A stretch of 64,000 nt of DNA from Ochotona curzoniae (taxonomy: Eukaryota; Chordata; Mammalia; Lagomorpha; Ochotonidae): assembly GCF_017591425.1 (NCBI RefSeq), contig NW_024466599.1, positions 75,372,501-75,436,500 on the forward strand, written 5' to 3'. Below the pieces are notes generated by a model, which was given only the letters and a program-made list of their open reading frames with translations, ran no database searches and was not told the DNA's origin. Made by a program: the position numbers and the translations under genes. Positions 11,155 to 22,994 of this stretch are shown here, piece by piece (positions within the stretch are counted from its first letter, which is position 1; each line of letters begins with the position of its first letter).

Positions 11155-14100
11155 ATGCATTTATTTTTAACTTTTATTTTGGATGATGTTTACATAGTTG
11201 ATTAGGGTGGAAAGGGTCAAGGATTAGGGCAAAGTGGGCAAAACGATTGTCTCCAAATTTTCTGTTCTTCCTATATCTGGGGGAAGGGGAAAGAGAATGG
11301 GAGAAGCCATACCCAGCTTCCCAAACGCCTCAGTACCTGGGGATGGGGAAGGGCCACCAGATGTCATCCCAGGTTCCCGGATGTGGAGCATGCCCCGAGG
11401 ATTCCACTCAAGTGGTTTTGATAGTTCTGAAATGCTGTGGATCTCGCTAATCCAATGATGAAGAGATCCATACAATGTCCGTTGGCTGACACGGTCAAAC
11501 CTAGAGTCTCCAATCACCCAGATATTTGCTGTCATCACTTGCTGGGGGTGTTGCCCAGTTTGTTGTGCCCTGCTTGCTTCATCTGCTGTGGTACCAGATG
11601 TCGTCTGCAGGCCCCACCATATCTTCCATGTGCGTCTGGGCATTGCCGTCCCCTGCTCCTTCTAAGCCACTGAGGACGCCTAGTTCTCACATCCTGTGGT
11701 TCTCACCACGTTGGTGTTCTGAGTCCAGAGGTTGGGGGGATCCCCAAAGAAACCTTGTCTGAGGTGATCCCAAATTTGACTTGTTTGTGCTTGCCGGTAT
11801 GGAGTCTGGGTCAGTCTGTCATCCACATCAGCTTACACACATACTAGTAGTTGTAGTTGCTGGGTGGGTTCTGTCTCCAACCCAGTCTCTTACATAAACC
11901 AATGGATGCTGTGGTCCAGCCCAACCATGCCCACCACACACTCAGCCCTCGTGTACATCAGTGGGGACTGTAACCTAGTCAGAGTGACCCCTAATAACTT
12001 CCACTAGGTCTGCTCCCAGTCCTGGTTCTTGTGCTTGCCAGCTTGTGCGCCACCCTCATCCAGTCTGTCCTACGTCCCATTTAGCTCTGTACATGTCAAT
12101 GGGCATTGAAGCCTAGCTCAGCCCAGCTATTCAGCCCACACTCATGCTGACCAGTCCTGCTCCCAGCCCTGCTCTGAGTCCTGGTTCTCATGCTCACCAG
12201 TGGGAGTTGTAGCCCATCAGAGAAGTGCCCGCAGTTTCCCTACTGAGCTCATTCCCAGTCTTTGTACTCGCTGGGTTCTGCAGTCTAGCTTAACAGGATT
12301 GGCTACTAGTCCCAGCGCTTGCCAGCTGATACTGTGGCAAAGCCCAACTAGCCTGCACTTACTCTGGCTCATGAACACACCAGTAGATATAGTCAGTTGG
12401 CCCAACCCGGCTGTCCCTCTAACTCAATTTACATGCATGCCAGCAGGTATTGTAGCACTGCCCGGCCTGGTCTGCCCCAGTCCCAGTTCTCATGCTCACT
12501 AGCAGGAGCAGTGGCACAGCAGGAGAACCTCCCGCAGTCCTCCCTACCAGGTTTGCAAACCCTCCTTTCCACCAGGTCTCACATGTGCTGGTGGTTGCTC
12601 CAACTCAGTCTGGCATGGCCCATTTCACCAGTATTGACTGGCGGGTGCTGGAGTCTGGCCTGGCCTGGTCTGCCCTGAGTTCCAGCTCATGCTGGTGGGT
12701 GTTGTGGCCTAGACCAGCCCAGCCAGCCCCCAGTCCTGGGCCAAATGTGAACTGGCTGGTGTTGCAACCTGACCCGGCCTGTCTAGCACCCCATCCTGCT
12801 TCTCAGATCTGCTAGTGGGTGTTATGAACTGGCCCAGCCTGGCCTGCACCCAGACTTGACCCACATGTATGCCAGTGAGTACTGTAACCCGGCCTGGTTG
12901 GGCTGCTCCTAACCTTGTTTCTTGAGCTCACCTGCAGGGAGTGTGTCCTGACAAAGGAGTTCCCCATGCTTCTCTATCATATCACCTCCCAGTAACAGAT
13001 CTCACACACATCGGTGGGTCCTTGGCCCAGACTGACTTGGCCTACCTCCTTGTCCTAGAAGGAGCAGTGGCCTTGCCCAACCGGCCTGCACCCATTCTGG
13101 CTCTTACTCTCGTGTGAGCAACCCAGCCACATCTGGTCCAATCGCAGACACAACTCTTGTGTGGCTCAGGAGCTGAGAGCTAGCCTCGTCCGTGCTATAT
13201 CTACCTTGACTCTTGTAAGCGCCAGTGGATCCTGGAGCCTAGCCCACTATGGCACACCTGAGACCCAGTCCACATCTATGCCGAGGGACATTGCAGTCAT
13301 GTCCAGCCCACCCTACTGCCCCCATTCTGGCTCTCATGCACACCAGTGGGAACCACAACCGTTATGTGGCATTTCATTAGCTCCCCAGCCAGGCCTATTT
13401 CCAGCCACCGATCTTGGACCTACCAGTGGTTGTTCTGACCGACTTTGGCATAGCCCATCCTGCGTCCTGGCTTTTGCCATCACATGCTGCAGCCTGGCCT
13501 GTCCCGGCCCTTCCCCAGTCCCAACTCTCGTTGGCAGGTGTTGCAACCTATCTCTGCTCAGTTTACTCCCATCTCTGGCTTTCACGCAAACCAGTAGGTA
13601 TGATGGCCTAGCCTGGCATGGCCTGTACTCCCTCCTGGCTCCTGCACATGCCAGTGGGCTCAGGTTGGCTGCACCCTGCCTAGTTCACCTTCCTCAATAA
13701 CCAACCTCCACACTTGTTGACGAGTGGAGCTGCCTTGTCCAGCCTGACCAACATCCAGGCCTGAATCACATGCTCACCAGTGGGAGCTATGGCCTACCAT
13801 GGGAGTTTCCTAAGTGCCCCTACCTGACTCAGATCTCACATGTGTTGGAAGGGGCTAGGTCATTATCTGGCACAGTCTGCCCACTCTGTCCAAACCTTTG
13901 TATGAGCTGGTGCATGTTGTGATCTGGTCTGTCCCATGCCCTGTTCTTGGGTATACCTGTGTGTGTTGCATCTTGGCCCCCAGCCTGGCCTATATCCAAC
14001 CCCAGCACCTATAGGTGTCAGAGGTTTCCATGGTCATGCCTAGCTCAGCCTGTCACCACCCCCAACTGTTAAGCAGACCAATGGAAAGTAAAGTTATACA

Positions 14101-14960
14101 GGGTGGGTCCACATATCCCGCCCAGAATCTGCCCCCAGACCTGGTTCTCTCTCATGCCTGGTTAGTGTCATGCCTCAGCATAACATTGCCCATCTCCTGT
14201 TCCTCTTTTCGCTGGCAGGTTCTGTGATCTAGCCCTACCAGGTAGGCTCCCGGCCCTAGCTTTAATGTGCACTGGAATGTGGTGTTCTGCAGTGGTCCAT
14301 GCTAACTAGGCCAGCTCAGGTCTCCCATGCTGGCTGGGCCTTTAGTCTGACCTAGAAAGGTCCTCCAGCTTACACCCTCCAAACCACCCAGTCTGAGCTC
14401 CCCGTTACCTGCAAGTACAGTGGCCTTGTCGTTGGGAGTCCCTGAGAAGTCCTTCTCACCTGTAACGTACTCTCCCAGCGGTTTTCCCTTCCAACATCTC
14501 CTTACTCCTTTTCTTGATCAACCCCATGGACCCTAGGCCCGGGAGCGCATGGGTCCCCCAGTGCAGCCTTCTGTAACCTGGCCCACCTAGGGCCCCTTGC
14601 TTTACCCAGTGCTATGCAGATGGAACATCCCTCGGCTCTGCTCGGCCTGCCTGGACGTGAGTCCCCAGGTCCCTGATCACCCCCGCTGGTGCCATCCCCC
14701 AGACCCCAGTGCAAAAGGCAATGGCGGGCTTGGCCACTGCGTTGCTGAAGGCCAATACTGTCTTAGTGCTGCCACCAGGTATACCTGCCACCATGTTTTC
14801 CTGCTCTGTGCACAGAACAGAACGGTAGCTGCAGGCCTCATTGGAGCTGCCCCCAGTGTTCCTTCTGTCTGGGCCATTCTGATGCCTCCGTCAAATCTGC
14901 CTTTGTGCTTCCCGAGCCACTCTCTGGTCCTTGGGCCCGCACAGTTTCACGCTCAGGTTT
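11155..14960 (-). mobile_element. Long GC-rich dispersed-element candidate with antisense A-rich 3' end
   Basis: On the minus strand the left end reads AACATCATCCAAAATAAAAG and then GTTAAAAATAAATGC. That is an A-rich, AATAAA-containing terminus typical of a retrotransposon 3' end. Rightwards is a non-tandem stretch (11180-11830, with a 139-codon minus frame), then a degenerate ~60-bp array, then more GC-rich sequence to about 14960. Parts of 11430-11780 resemble what I remember of a lagomorph dispersed repeat, possibly a LINE-1 3' UTR. No L1 ORF2 sequence is recognisable next to it. The right boundary and the class are uncertain. Confidence 0.4.
11830..14300. repeat. Degenerate ~58-62 bp tandem array (minisatellite-like)
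   Basis: A motif of the form CAYGCYNRCCAGTGGGTGTT plus GTAGCCTRGCCCAGCCTGG recurs at near-regular spacing. Good examples start near 12195, 12437, 12637, 12690, 12752, 12808 and 12870. About 40 units, each diverged and with small indels. No open frame persists. Confidence 0.72.
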
Positions 14961-15732
14961 TTTTGGAAGTTGGAGGTAGGGAGCCCATTTCTTAATGGGT
15001 GCATGTCTGCTTAGCTGTCTTACCTGGTGCACTGGAGGACATAAAGGCCATGGCTAAGAGAAGCGCAGCTGCATTCTGGGGAGGCATGAGTCATTGAGCC
15101 TGGCCACCTTCTTCCCTGTACTTTAGCTAGGGGGGTGTGTGTGTGTCCCCACTCTGGCCCATCTGTCTGTTTTCATGTCCCTGCTACTGCACACCTCTCT
15201 CTGTACCTATTAATCCATTCACGTATCCAGTCTCATTGATCATTTGTTCTGTTTGTGGGGACCCTGGTCAGTGCTGTGGATGAAATTGTCAGTTACAGAC
15301 TATCCCAGCCTTCCTTTTAGGGAAGAGTTTGTGTACAAATGGCTCTGATGACAAACAAATGCCACTCGTTCTGGCTCTCGATACCTGATCACATGCCCAG
15401 GCCAGGCCCATCTCTAAGCCTGGGGAGCGGCTACGACTGGACAGCCTGGGTACAGGGCAGGAACGCAGGCAGACTGGGTTGTACGGGGAATGTCTGGGTT
15501 TGGAGATACGGCCTCGGCTCAGGTCTGGGTTCTGTGTCTGCTGTTGCCCTTTAGTCATGAGATGTTGAGTGGGTGACTTCCCCTCACACCCTCATCCACG
15601 GCTTTGGGAAGGGGGATGTGGCTGACTCCAGGGCTCGTGAGAGTAGAAGGTGCTCCTGGCAAGGATCCATGGTGCCGAAGGCCGGTGTGGTGCTCGTCCA
15701 CCGTGGTGATGGCCTGGCCTGACCCTGCTGCT
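14961..15732. other. Unassigned non-coding sequence
   Basis: Has a short TG run at about 15133-15146. No gene or confident repeat recognised. Confidence 0.45.
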
Positions 15733-15886
15733 CACAGGTCATGGCTCCCAGCTCCGCAGTTATTACTTCTCAGCCTACTTCCCACCTGGCCTCTGCCCTT
15801 CCCTGCTGCCCACAGATATGGCTCCCACTCCGCAGCTGTTACCCTCTCCCTGCTTCCCACCTGGCCTCTGCCCTTACTGCCCTCAG
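15733..15886 (+). repeat. 78-bp tandem duplication
   Basis: Two copies begin with CACAG..ATGGCTCCCA at 15733 and 15811. Each ends with CCCACCTGGCCTCTGCCCTT and a short tail. The copies differ by substitutions and small indels, so the duplication is not recent. A 158-codon open frame (15604-16080) spans it but shows no coding signature. Confidence 0.82.
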
Positions 15887-16269
15887 CTTGTACCTCCCTC
15901 TTCCCCCAGTGTCTCCAGCCTGTCCTGCTCTGGATCCCACAGCTGCTGGCCCGGGGTGGGTTCCCAGCTGCTGCGGCTCAGCTCTCCTCGCCCTGCCCTA
16001 TGGGGCTGTTATCAGGCTTGCTGAGGGTGGGCCCAGCAGCCTTGGCACTTGAAGCTCTCCAGGGGCCCAGTGGGCATTGAGCTTTCCTGGTCAGGGGTTG
16101 CTATATCCCTAGTTTTCCTCTTGGTCCACCCTACAGTTCAGCCTTGCCTTGGCTTGCTTCTGACCCTACTGCCTCTCCCGCCTCTCCCGTTCTTGACTCC
16201 AGCCCACAGCCCCTGCTATTCCTGTACCCTTCTTTCCCCTGGGTCCGGCCTTCTCTCCCAGAAGGAGCG

Positions 16270-16337
16270 CCAGCCCAGCCCATCCCAGCCCAGCCCAGCC
16301 CAGCCCCAGCCCAGCCCAGCCCAGCCCAGCCCCAGCT
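16270..16337 (+). repeat. CCCAG pentanucleotide repeat
   Basis: About 12 tandem CCCAG units with occasional CCCCAG and CCCAT variants. Confidence 0.92.
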
Positions 16338-16384
16338 GGCTCTTGCTCCTGAATCCATTGTCTAACTTAATCCACCTGCAATCC

Positions 16385-16690
16385 ACTGAAATTCACAAGG
16401 TGAGGCCCCGCCCCCAAGTGCTGATATTTGGAGATGGGAATATTAAGGAAGCACGTAAGGTGAGGGTGGGGCCTTCCGGAAGGAGGAATTGTGTCCCTAC
16501 TTAAGAAGAACCACTCTCTGAAGAGGCTCTGTGTCTTCACCAAGCAAGGACATGGGAGGAGGAGCCTGAGACCTGGGGGTGCTTTGCCCTGCAGCCCCCA
16601 GAACTGTAAGAAGCACGACTGTGTTGTGTAACCTCGTGGGTTTTGGTATTGGATTAAGATTCCCTAAGGTAAGCCTTACTTAGTCCCTCT
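16385..16690 (-). mobile_element. MaLR (MLT1/MST-like) LTR, minus orientation
   Basis: Landmarks in antisense order: GATATTTGGAGATGGGAATA, GGTGAGGGTGGGGCCTTCC, a GAAGAGGCTCTGTGTCTTC block, CCCCCAGAACTGTAAGAAGC, and TGTTGTGTAACCTCGTGGG. This order is characteristic of MaLR LTRs. Confidence 0.7.
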
Positions 16691-16783
16691 CTGTGGTGGA
16701 GACATGGCCTATTGGGGTGTTGAGGAGCCCCAATGATCGCTCTGTCATCCCTAGGGGTGCACCAGAAAGGGTCCGTTTTGGTG

Positions 16784-17075
16784 TTTTTAAGATATTTTAT
16801 GATTTATTTTTATTGGAAAGATTTACACAGAGAGAGAAACATCTTCCATCTGCTGGTTCACTCCCCAGGAGGCTGCAATGACTGCAGCTGAGCTGATCCA
16901 AAGTCAGGAGCTTCTTCTGGGTCTCTCAAGTGGGTGCAGGGTCCCAAGGCTTTGGGCCGTCCTCTGCTTCTTTCCCAGGCCACAAGCAAAGAATTTGATG
17001 GGAAATGGAGCAGCCGGGATACAAACTGGTGCCTGAATGGTATCCTGACAAGGTGAAGCTACTGTGCTGGGCCCC
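16784..17075 (-). mobile_element. CSINE, near full length
   Basis: T-rich tail, CATCTGCTGGTTCACTCCCC, GGGTGCAGGGTCCCAAGG, and a head ending in GCTGGGCCCC. AAGGGTCCGTTTTG before it and AAGGGTCTGCTTGC after it may be a decayed target-site duplication. Confidence 0.87.
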
Positions 17076-17136
17076 AAGGGTCTGCTTGCTTAATGACAAT
17101 GATAGATTGAGGACAGAAGATTAAGATTAAGACCAG

Positions 17137-17176
17137 TTCTTTTCTTTTTTCTTTTTCTTCTTCTTCTTCTTTTTTA
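17137..17176 (+). repeat. CTT-rich microsatellite
   Basis: Imperfect CTT/T-rich tract, probably expanded from the tail of the adjacent minus-strand SINE. Confidence 0.85.
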
Positions 17177-17403
17177 ATCTATCTATCTGTGATTCACTCT
17201 CCAAATATCCACAGTGGTCAGGGCTGGGCTAGGCCAAAGCCTGGAACTCATTCCAGATCTCTTGTGAGTGGCAGCAAGCCAAGTGTTTGAACCATCCCAG
17301 CTTCCTGTCAAGGGTCTGCATTTGCAGGAGCTGGTACTTCATCTCAGGTACCCTGCAGACACCTTAGCTGTTAGGTTAACTGCAGAGTCCAGTGCCAGGC
17401 CCG
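17177..17403 (-). mobile_element. Old CSINE copy
   Basis: GTGATTCACTCTCCAAATATC, GGCTGGGCTAGGCCAAAGCC and a head-side GTCCAGTGCCAGGCCCG mark a diverged minus-strand copy. Confidence 0.65.
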
Positions 17404-18190
17404 CCTTCGGTGACCTCTGTCCAGATGGGGAGGTGAGCCCATCCTGGGAGAAACCCATGTGGAGACCTGTGACTTGCAGATCCTGGGCTGGCTGGGGGTC
17501 CGTGTGGCCCTAGAATGCCCTGCTGGTCCATGGCTCTCCACTGACCTCACCACCTGCAGCCAGCTGGTGACGGATCACTGGGCCTGTTCATGGTTGCTGG
17601 GCCTGCTCATGTCAAGATGAAAGGGTGGATCTGGGCTTCCGAAGAGTTTCTGAAGTTTGACTTTTGTTATGCTTTTGTATGTTTGACTTACTGGAGGAGA
17701 AGTGGAAGGAGAGAGGAAAAAGATCAGTTCTGAAGTGAGTCTCTCTAACCAATTGTATAAATTGGAGATGCAAGTTAGAAAACCGAAGTACTGTCGTTGC
17801 CTTGAAGGATTTTTGTGCTCTGAAACTTCTCCACCAATCAAATGTTCTTCAGCGGAGTCAAGCCATTGTTTGAAAAAGGAAGTGGAGGTTCTCTGTTTCT
17901 CTGCTCCTTGGGTAGGTAATGCGTTACTCCCCTCTCCCCTGTCACCTCTGGCTCGTGTACAGGTGCTCTTTCATTTATGATGGGAGTATGCGCCCTGATG
18001 GAGACCCAGTGAATTGAACACATGCTAAGTCGAAGGTTCCTTGACTCCTCATCATGTACTGAGAGTCCAGCTTAACCTGGCTCCCCGGGGTATGTTCAGA
18101 CACTTGCTGTAGACCACCATGGGCGAGCTGATCTTGCACAATGCCTAGTGTTGAGTGTTAAGTCTCTCATGCAACAAACTGAATGCCTTG
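17404..18190. other. Unassigned non-coding sequence
   Basis: No feature recognised. Short open frames only. Confidence 0.45.
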
Positions 18191-18550
18191 TGCTTAGGCA
18201 GAGTGGCACAGTTCAGGGCACTGGTGTCTTTGCCTCATGATTACCAGGCTGGCAGGGAACTGAGTTTGGCTCAGCATCCCCAGAGGGGATTGAACTCTGC
18301 AGCCTCAACGTGGGAGAGCATGCGTGTTTAGGATTCAGGCTGTGGATTGCAGAGTGGGCGTTGCTGTGGTGGCTAAGACAATCACTGCCTGAGATGCACC
18401 TCGCCTTGTATCCCGAGTGCCTAAGTTTACATCTCATCTCTGCTTCTGTTCCGCCTTCCTGCTGAGGTGTGCCCCAAAGCTGACTGTGGCTCCAGTCCTT
18501 GGGGCCTTAGCACCCACATGGGAGGCCTGGGGACATTCTCTTGGGGTTTT
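18191..18550 (+). mobile_element. Old CSINE-like copies
   Basis: 18191-18345 has a head-like GCAGAGTGGCACAGTTCAGG. 18350-18550 has TGTGGTGGCTAAGACAATC, a CCTTCCTGCTGAGG block and CACATGGGAGGCCTGGGG. Both read as diverged plus-strand C-repeats and may be two separate insertions. Confidence 0.5.
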
Positions 18551-19577
18551 TAAATTTTCTGTTCCTCGCCTCCTCCGTATTCTTCAATTCATGGAATGCA
18601 TACTTTTTTTCTACTTTCCCTCCAGTCTCGTCTTCATTCTCAGTTCAAATAAAGTATAGGCCGCTTTAGTTCAACACTCAGTGCTTTAAGAAAATTATTC
18701 TGTCAAGTTTTTAAGAGCAAGACAGTAGTCAGGGCTTTCTGATCTGAGTTCTTAAACATGAATTCTGAACGAAAATGGGCAGCTCTTTATGAAGAAGTAT
18801 CATGAATGTGGCATGCCAACTTGTCTGCCACTCTCCTCCCAGCCTCTTATGCCCACACTGTTCCAGGACCAGAGCCTGTCCTCCCCCCAACTCACTCCCT
18901 CTGATTGACAGGGTCCCTGGACTCCCAGAGGAGTGAGGAGAGGCCGGGGCTGAGGCTACAGGTGTTTGGGCCCCATAACCCAGGGGTTTAACAACAACTT
19001 CAGTTTCAGCGTGAAGGCGATGGGCCTGCATCTTCCAACACTCTTAGGAGTGTTTCCAGTTGAAGGCGTGTTTCTCTGAGTCTTCCTGGTGAAAATCATG
19101 CTGTTGCTAGACAGTCTCCTAATAGGAGCCAGAAAGCGAGCCTGAGGCACAAATGTGTCCCGTGGTGTCACTTGAAAACACCACTGTTGCCCCACACACC
19201 CTCCCTTTCTGTCTTGGTGCTTTGCATTTCTGACCTGTCCCCAGGTGATGGCCTGTCACATGTGAAGGTAACTAGAACACAGACTGGCAGGTATGATGCG
19301 GCGGTTCCCAGGAGTGCCTGCTGGGCCGGCCTTCCTGGCGACTAGCAGGTGGAGAGCGCAAAGTGCAGTTAGTGCGTTGTTTGCTGACCACAAGGATGCA
19401 GGACTGGCTGATCTTCAACATGTCTGAATTTTTACCTCTTCTGTGTAGAATGCTGTTTCCTGGTTTATGAGAAGAATTAGAACCTGGTTTATGAGCCAAA
19501 ATCGGGGTATAGCATTTCACCTTTATGAAAACCCATGAAAAAAGATCTGGGCATTTAGTTGTGAAAGTAAAACCTTT
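18551..19577. other. Unassigned non-coding sequence
   Basis: Nothing recognised. Minus-strand open frames at 18729-19031 and 18956-19195 lack coding character. Confidence 0.45.
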
Positions 19578-19884
19578 GGGGCCATTGCCATGGCTCAACA
19601 GGCTAATCCCCTGCCTGCAAGCACTGACATCCCATATGGGCACTGGTTTGTGTCCTGGCTCTTCCACTTCATATCCGGCTCTCTGCTTGTGGTCTGGGAA
19701 AGCAGCAGATGATAACCCAAGTCCCTGGGTCCCTGTATTCAGGTGGGAGATCAAGAAGAGGCTCCTGGCTTTGGGATAAGCTTAGTTCTGATCATTGTTG
19801 CCATTTGGGGTGTGAAACTGTGGATGGAAGATCTTTCTCTTTGTCTCTCCTCTCTGTATCTGCCTCTAATAAAACAATAAAAAC
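19578..19884 (+). mobile_element. CSINE, near full length
   Basis: Head GGGGCCATTGCCATGGCTCA, then CATCCCATATGGGCACTGG, CAGGTGGGAGATCAAGAAGAGG and a CTAATAAAACAATAAAAAC tail. No convincing target-site duplication. Confidence 0.87.
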
Positions 19885-22494
19885 ATCCATTTTTTTTTTT
19901 TTCTTTTAAGGAAAGTAAGCCATTAAGAAACAGTGCTCTAGTTAGTTGGGTTTGTTGATCCGATTAGAATGACAGACTCTCATTTCTCCACTTCCTGCAA
20001 CTTGGGTAGTTGCTTACTGCCTATTTTTAGACACTCCGAGTGGGAAGCAACATTGCACTCTGAACTTCCCAGGACCATCAGCTGTGGTGGCCAGACCTGA
20101 AGATGGGCACTGCCCTGGACTGCTCTGGCAGGCAGCCTGGGAGCCTCGCCGCCTCCACTCCCCCTCTGGTTTCTGCGCCCACATGAGAGGGTCTATGGCA
20201 GGAGTCCCAGTGTCCTTTGCTGCTTGAGAAATGGCCCAGGTGGTACTGTGTAAGAATCTCATGGCCTTCTGGGCTATCCTACTGCCTCTGCCACCTGAGC
20301 TGAGCCACAGGGGAGGGCCGTTGGAGTCCCTGGCCTGTGGCGTCCCTTCTCTTCACACCTGGGGGACTGGTGTGCACAGGTGGAGCTTGTCTTTATGGGG
20401 CGTGACCTTGTTCTTTAAGGCACCTGGCTGGGTGGTTCTCCTGCCACCAGCTCATGCCACGAGCAGCAACTGGGTAGGGCATCAGGCCTGTGAGTTGTGC
20501 CAGAGGAGGGGCCACACTAGTGATGTGGCTAATGAAAAGCACCCTCGTCCCTGCAGAGGGCTTGTCCAGGAGCCAGCCAGAACCTGCGTAGGCAGGAGCA
20601 GACCTCAGGGAGACTGCTCTTGGCATTGGACCTCAACAGGAACAGGGTAACCCTCTGGCTCATGTGACTTGGGGACTCTGAGAGCAGTGAGTGTCCGTGG
20701 GAGCCACTCGACACCCTAGTGGCTCAGCCTTGGCCCTTCTGCACCCCTCGTTCATTGAATGAAGGATTAGCCTGGAAGGGGTTTTATCTTTGCCATCAGG
20801 CGTGATGGGACATGGTGTTTCTGCTCAGAAATGGATGCCTTTCGCCTCTCCCATGTGACTGTGCAACCCTTCATTCCTGCTCCTCCCTCTGGGAGAAGAG
20901 CAGCCTGATGGGAAGGGGTCCCTGGCCGAGTGTTGCTCCTGGGTGGGTCCCCATCCCCTGCTCTTGCATCCTCCCCGGCTTGGCTGGTCCAGCAGTTGTG
21001 TTTTTGTTCTTATCCTTGGGCTGTTGTCATGGTTTGCTGTGTGTGTCCACACCTCTCCTGATGTGCAACATCTGCAGAGAGAGCAGTGTTGGTGATGGTC
21101 TCAATTTGTGGAGGACCTGATCACTTTGGTCTCTAAGTGGTTGCTTGGTAGGGTGTTTTTCCAGCTGTGACGATTCAGGTACGTGCTGGTAGCCCATGCG
21201 TTGTGTCTGGTGTTGGACCTGTGTAAAGTGACACAGCTGCAGTGTGGCCGTGTGTTGGTCGTGTGTCAGCATCTGGATAAATTCACAGGGTTTGTGCTAT
21301 TTCTTGGGGAGCAGGAGTTCAAACTGCCAGATAAACCGTTCTTTGGAAAATACACCAAAAAGTGGTAGGAACAGTAAGGCAGAGGCAGAACGTTCGTTGT
21401 CTCTGCATGGCCTGATGCATTGATATGTGTGTCCCATGCTCTCTGCAGACTGCTCTGAAGATGTCTTCTGTGGCTCTGCCCTGGTTGGCACTGTGCTGCG
21501 TGCCCTTTGGTGAAGCAGGGCTGTAGCAGCTGCATCTCGCAGTGAGCCCAGCTGATCCCAGGGGCCTGTGCCCCCAGTGGGCAGTGAGCTGTGCTGCTCA
21601 GCTAGTACGCCCAGGGTGTTGTTGACCTCCGGCTCCTCAGGACACAGCCCTGTGGCACGTAGAAGCACATCTGTGATGTAAATTATTGCTGCATGCTTTC
21701 TCCCCATCACCTTTGGCTCATTACTGTTGGGATAGAGTCCCAGTTTGGCCAGAGAGAGCTGCCCATTGGTGGCCTCTGTGAGGCTCCAGCCGAGGCAGGG
21801 AGCTGCCAGGCTTGGGGGGCTGACCAGGCGGGGTGCCCATCCTGCACGGGGGCTCCTGCACTTGTGAAGGAAATGTGGTCCCTTTGGCAGGAAATGGCAT
21901 TTGAGTTGGTCATTGCTTCTGGGCCTTTTGAGCAAAGATTTTTTTTTTTTGAATGTAATCTGATATAAATTCACACTGATTAGAAAATTCAAATTTAGGA
22001 TTGTAAAGTATTTAATTCTTTTTTCTTTCATATCTGTTTCCTGTTGGAACATGTTTGTCCCAGGAGTATTTACGTAATTGCTTATTTGCTTAATTATTCT
22101 GCTTTATTTATGCACAGTACATACACATGTGAGATTGCCACCAGTGTTATTGCCAGCAGTGGGAGTAGTGGCTACAGCTGAGGGTGTTTGCTGACTTGGG
22201 GGTTTTCTCATGAGTGAAATTTCTGCAGGGAGAAATCCTCTTTGTTTATGCTACCAGCTCAACAGATGCTGTCGTCTGTTTCTTCTGCTTTTATTTTAGA
22301 GGCCCTCATAAAGTCAGTTGCAGGTTATAATTATGTAAGCTATTTAAGTGACGGCAGAGCCAGCCCCGGTGTATCTGGAGAAGTTTCCTTTTGGGTTACT
22401 GCGCTCTCTGCTCTCCTTTTCGCCATTCATTTTCACAGGATTTTCTTTTTTATTTTCCCCTCCTCTTTATTGGTTGCTTTTTTTAAAAAAAAAA
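19885..22494. other. Unassigned non-coding sequence containing the longest open frame
   Basis: About 2.6 kb with no confident repeat. The minus-strand frame 21297-22052 (251 codons) is the longest in the window. Its start region is an A-rich, lysine-biased translation of low-complexity DNA. No domain, signal peptide or splice-site context supports it. A plausible but weak exon-like signal lies at about 22305-22336. Confidence 0.45.
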
Positions 22495-22760
22495 TCGTAA
22501 TATTTTATAAGGCAGCTTTCGGTTCACAACAGAATTGAGAGGAAGCCCCAGAGAACTCTCACCCCCAACACGCACAGCGTGGCAGTCCCCAGCACCCTGC
22601 CGTAGGGCTGTGGCGGTTTGCAGCAAATGCACCTTCTTGTCACTTGCAGTTGATATTCGGGTTCACTCTTGGTGTTGAGGATCCTGTGGGACTGGCCCCA
22701 GGCAGTGTAGTGTTTATTGCTCTACGATGGGAGCTAGTACGTATCTGTAGTTAGGTATTT
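22495..22760 (+). mobile_element. Ancient LINE-1 (L1M) 3' UTR fragment
   Basis: GTTCACAACAGAATTGAGAGG, followed by a CCCAGAGAACTCTCACCCCC block and then GGTTCACTCTTGGTGTTGAGG, matches the order of a mammalian L1M 3' UTR remembered from other genomes. Non-coding and diverged. Confidence 0.65.
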
Positions 22761-22994
22761 CTGTGCAGTTTTCTCAAGCTAGAGTTGACCAGTTGAAGGT
22801 GTTTTGTGCACTGATTTTGGGAAGGGATGGTTGCAGCACTTGCTGCCTCAGTGTTTTGATCCTGTTCCAGGGCAGTTAGAAAATTGATGGATATTAAACA
22901 CTTGTCTTGTGTAAATCACATGGACCTGTGACGATGTCCGGAGATGTCTTTGGTTGCTGCCACTTGAGGGTGGGAAGAGTTTGGTGCTGAAAAC

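Noticed and set aside
13161..13700. 179-codon plus-strand open frame
   Set aside because: It lies inside the degenerate tandem array, and the frame shifts relative to the units along its length.
15604..16080. 158-codon plus-strand open frame in GC-rich DNA
   Set aside because: It runs through the 78-bp tandem duplication and proline/leucine-rich low-complexity sequence. GC content explains the lack of stops.
21297..22052. 251-codon minus-strand open frame, the longest in the window
   Set aside because: The N-terminal part translates low-complexity A-rich DNA. No domain, signal or conserved motif is visible, no splice or promoter context supports it, and one frame of this length is expected by chance in 64 kb.
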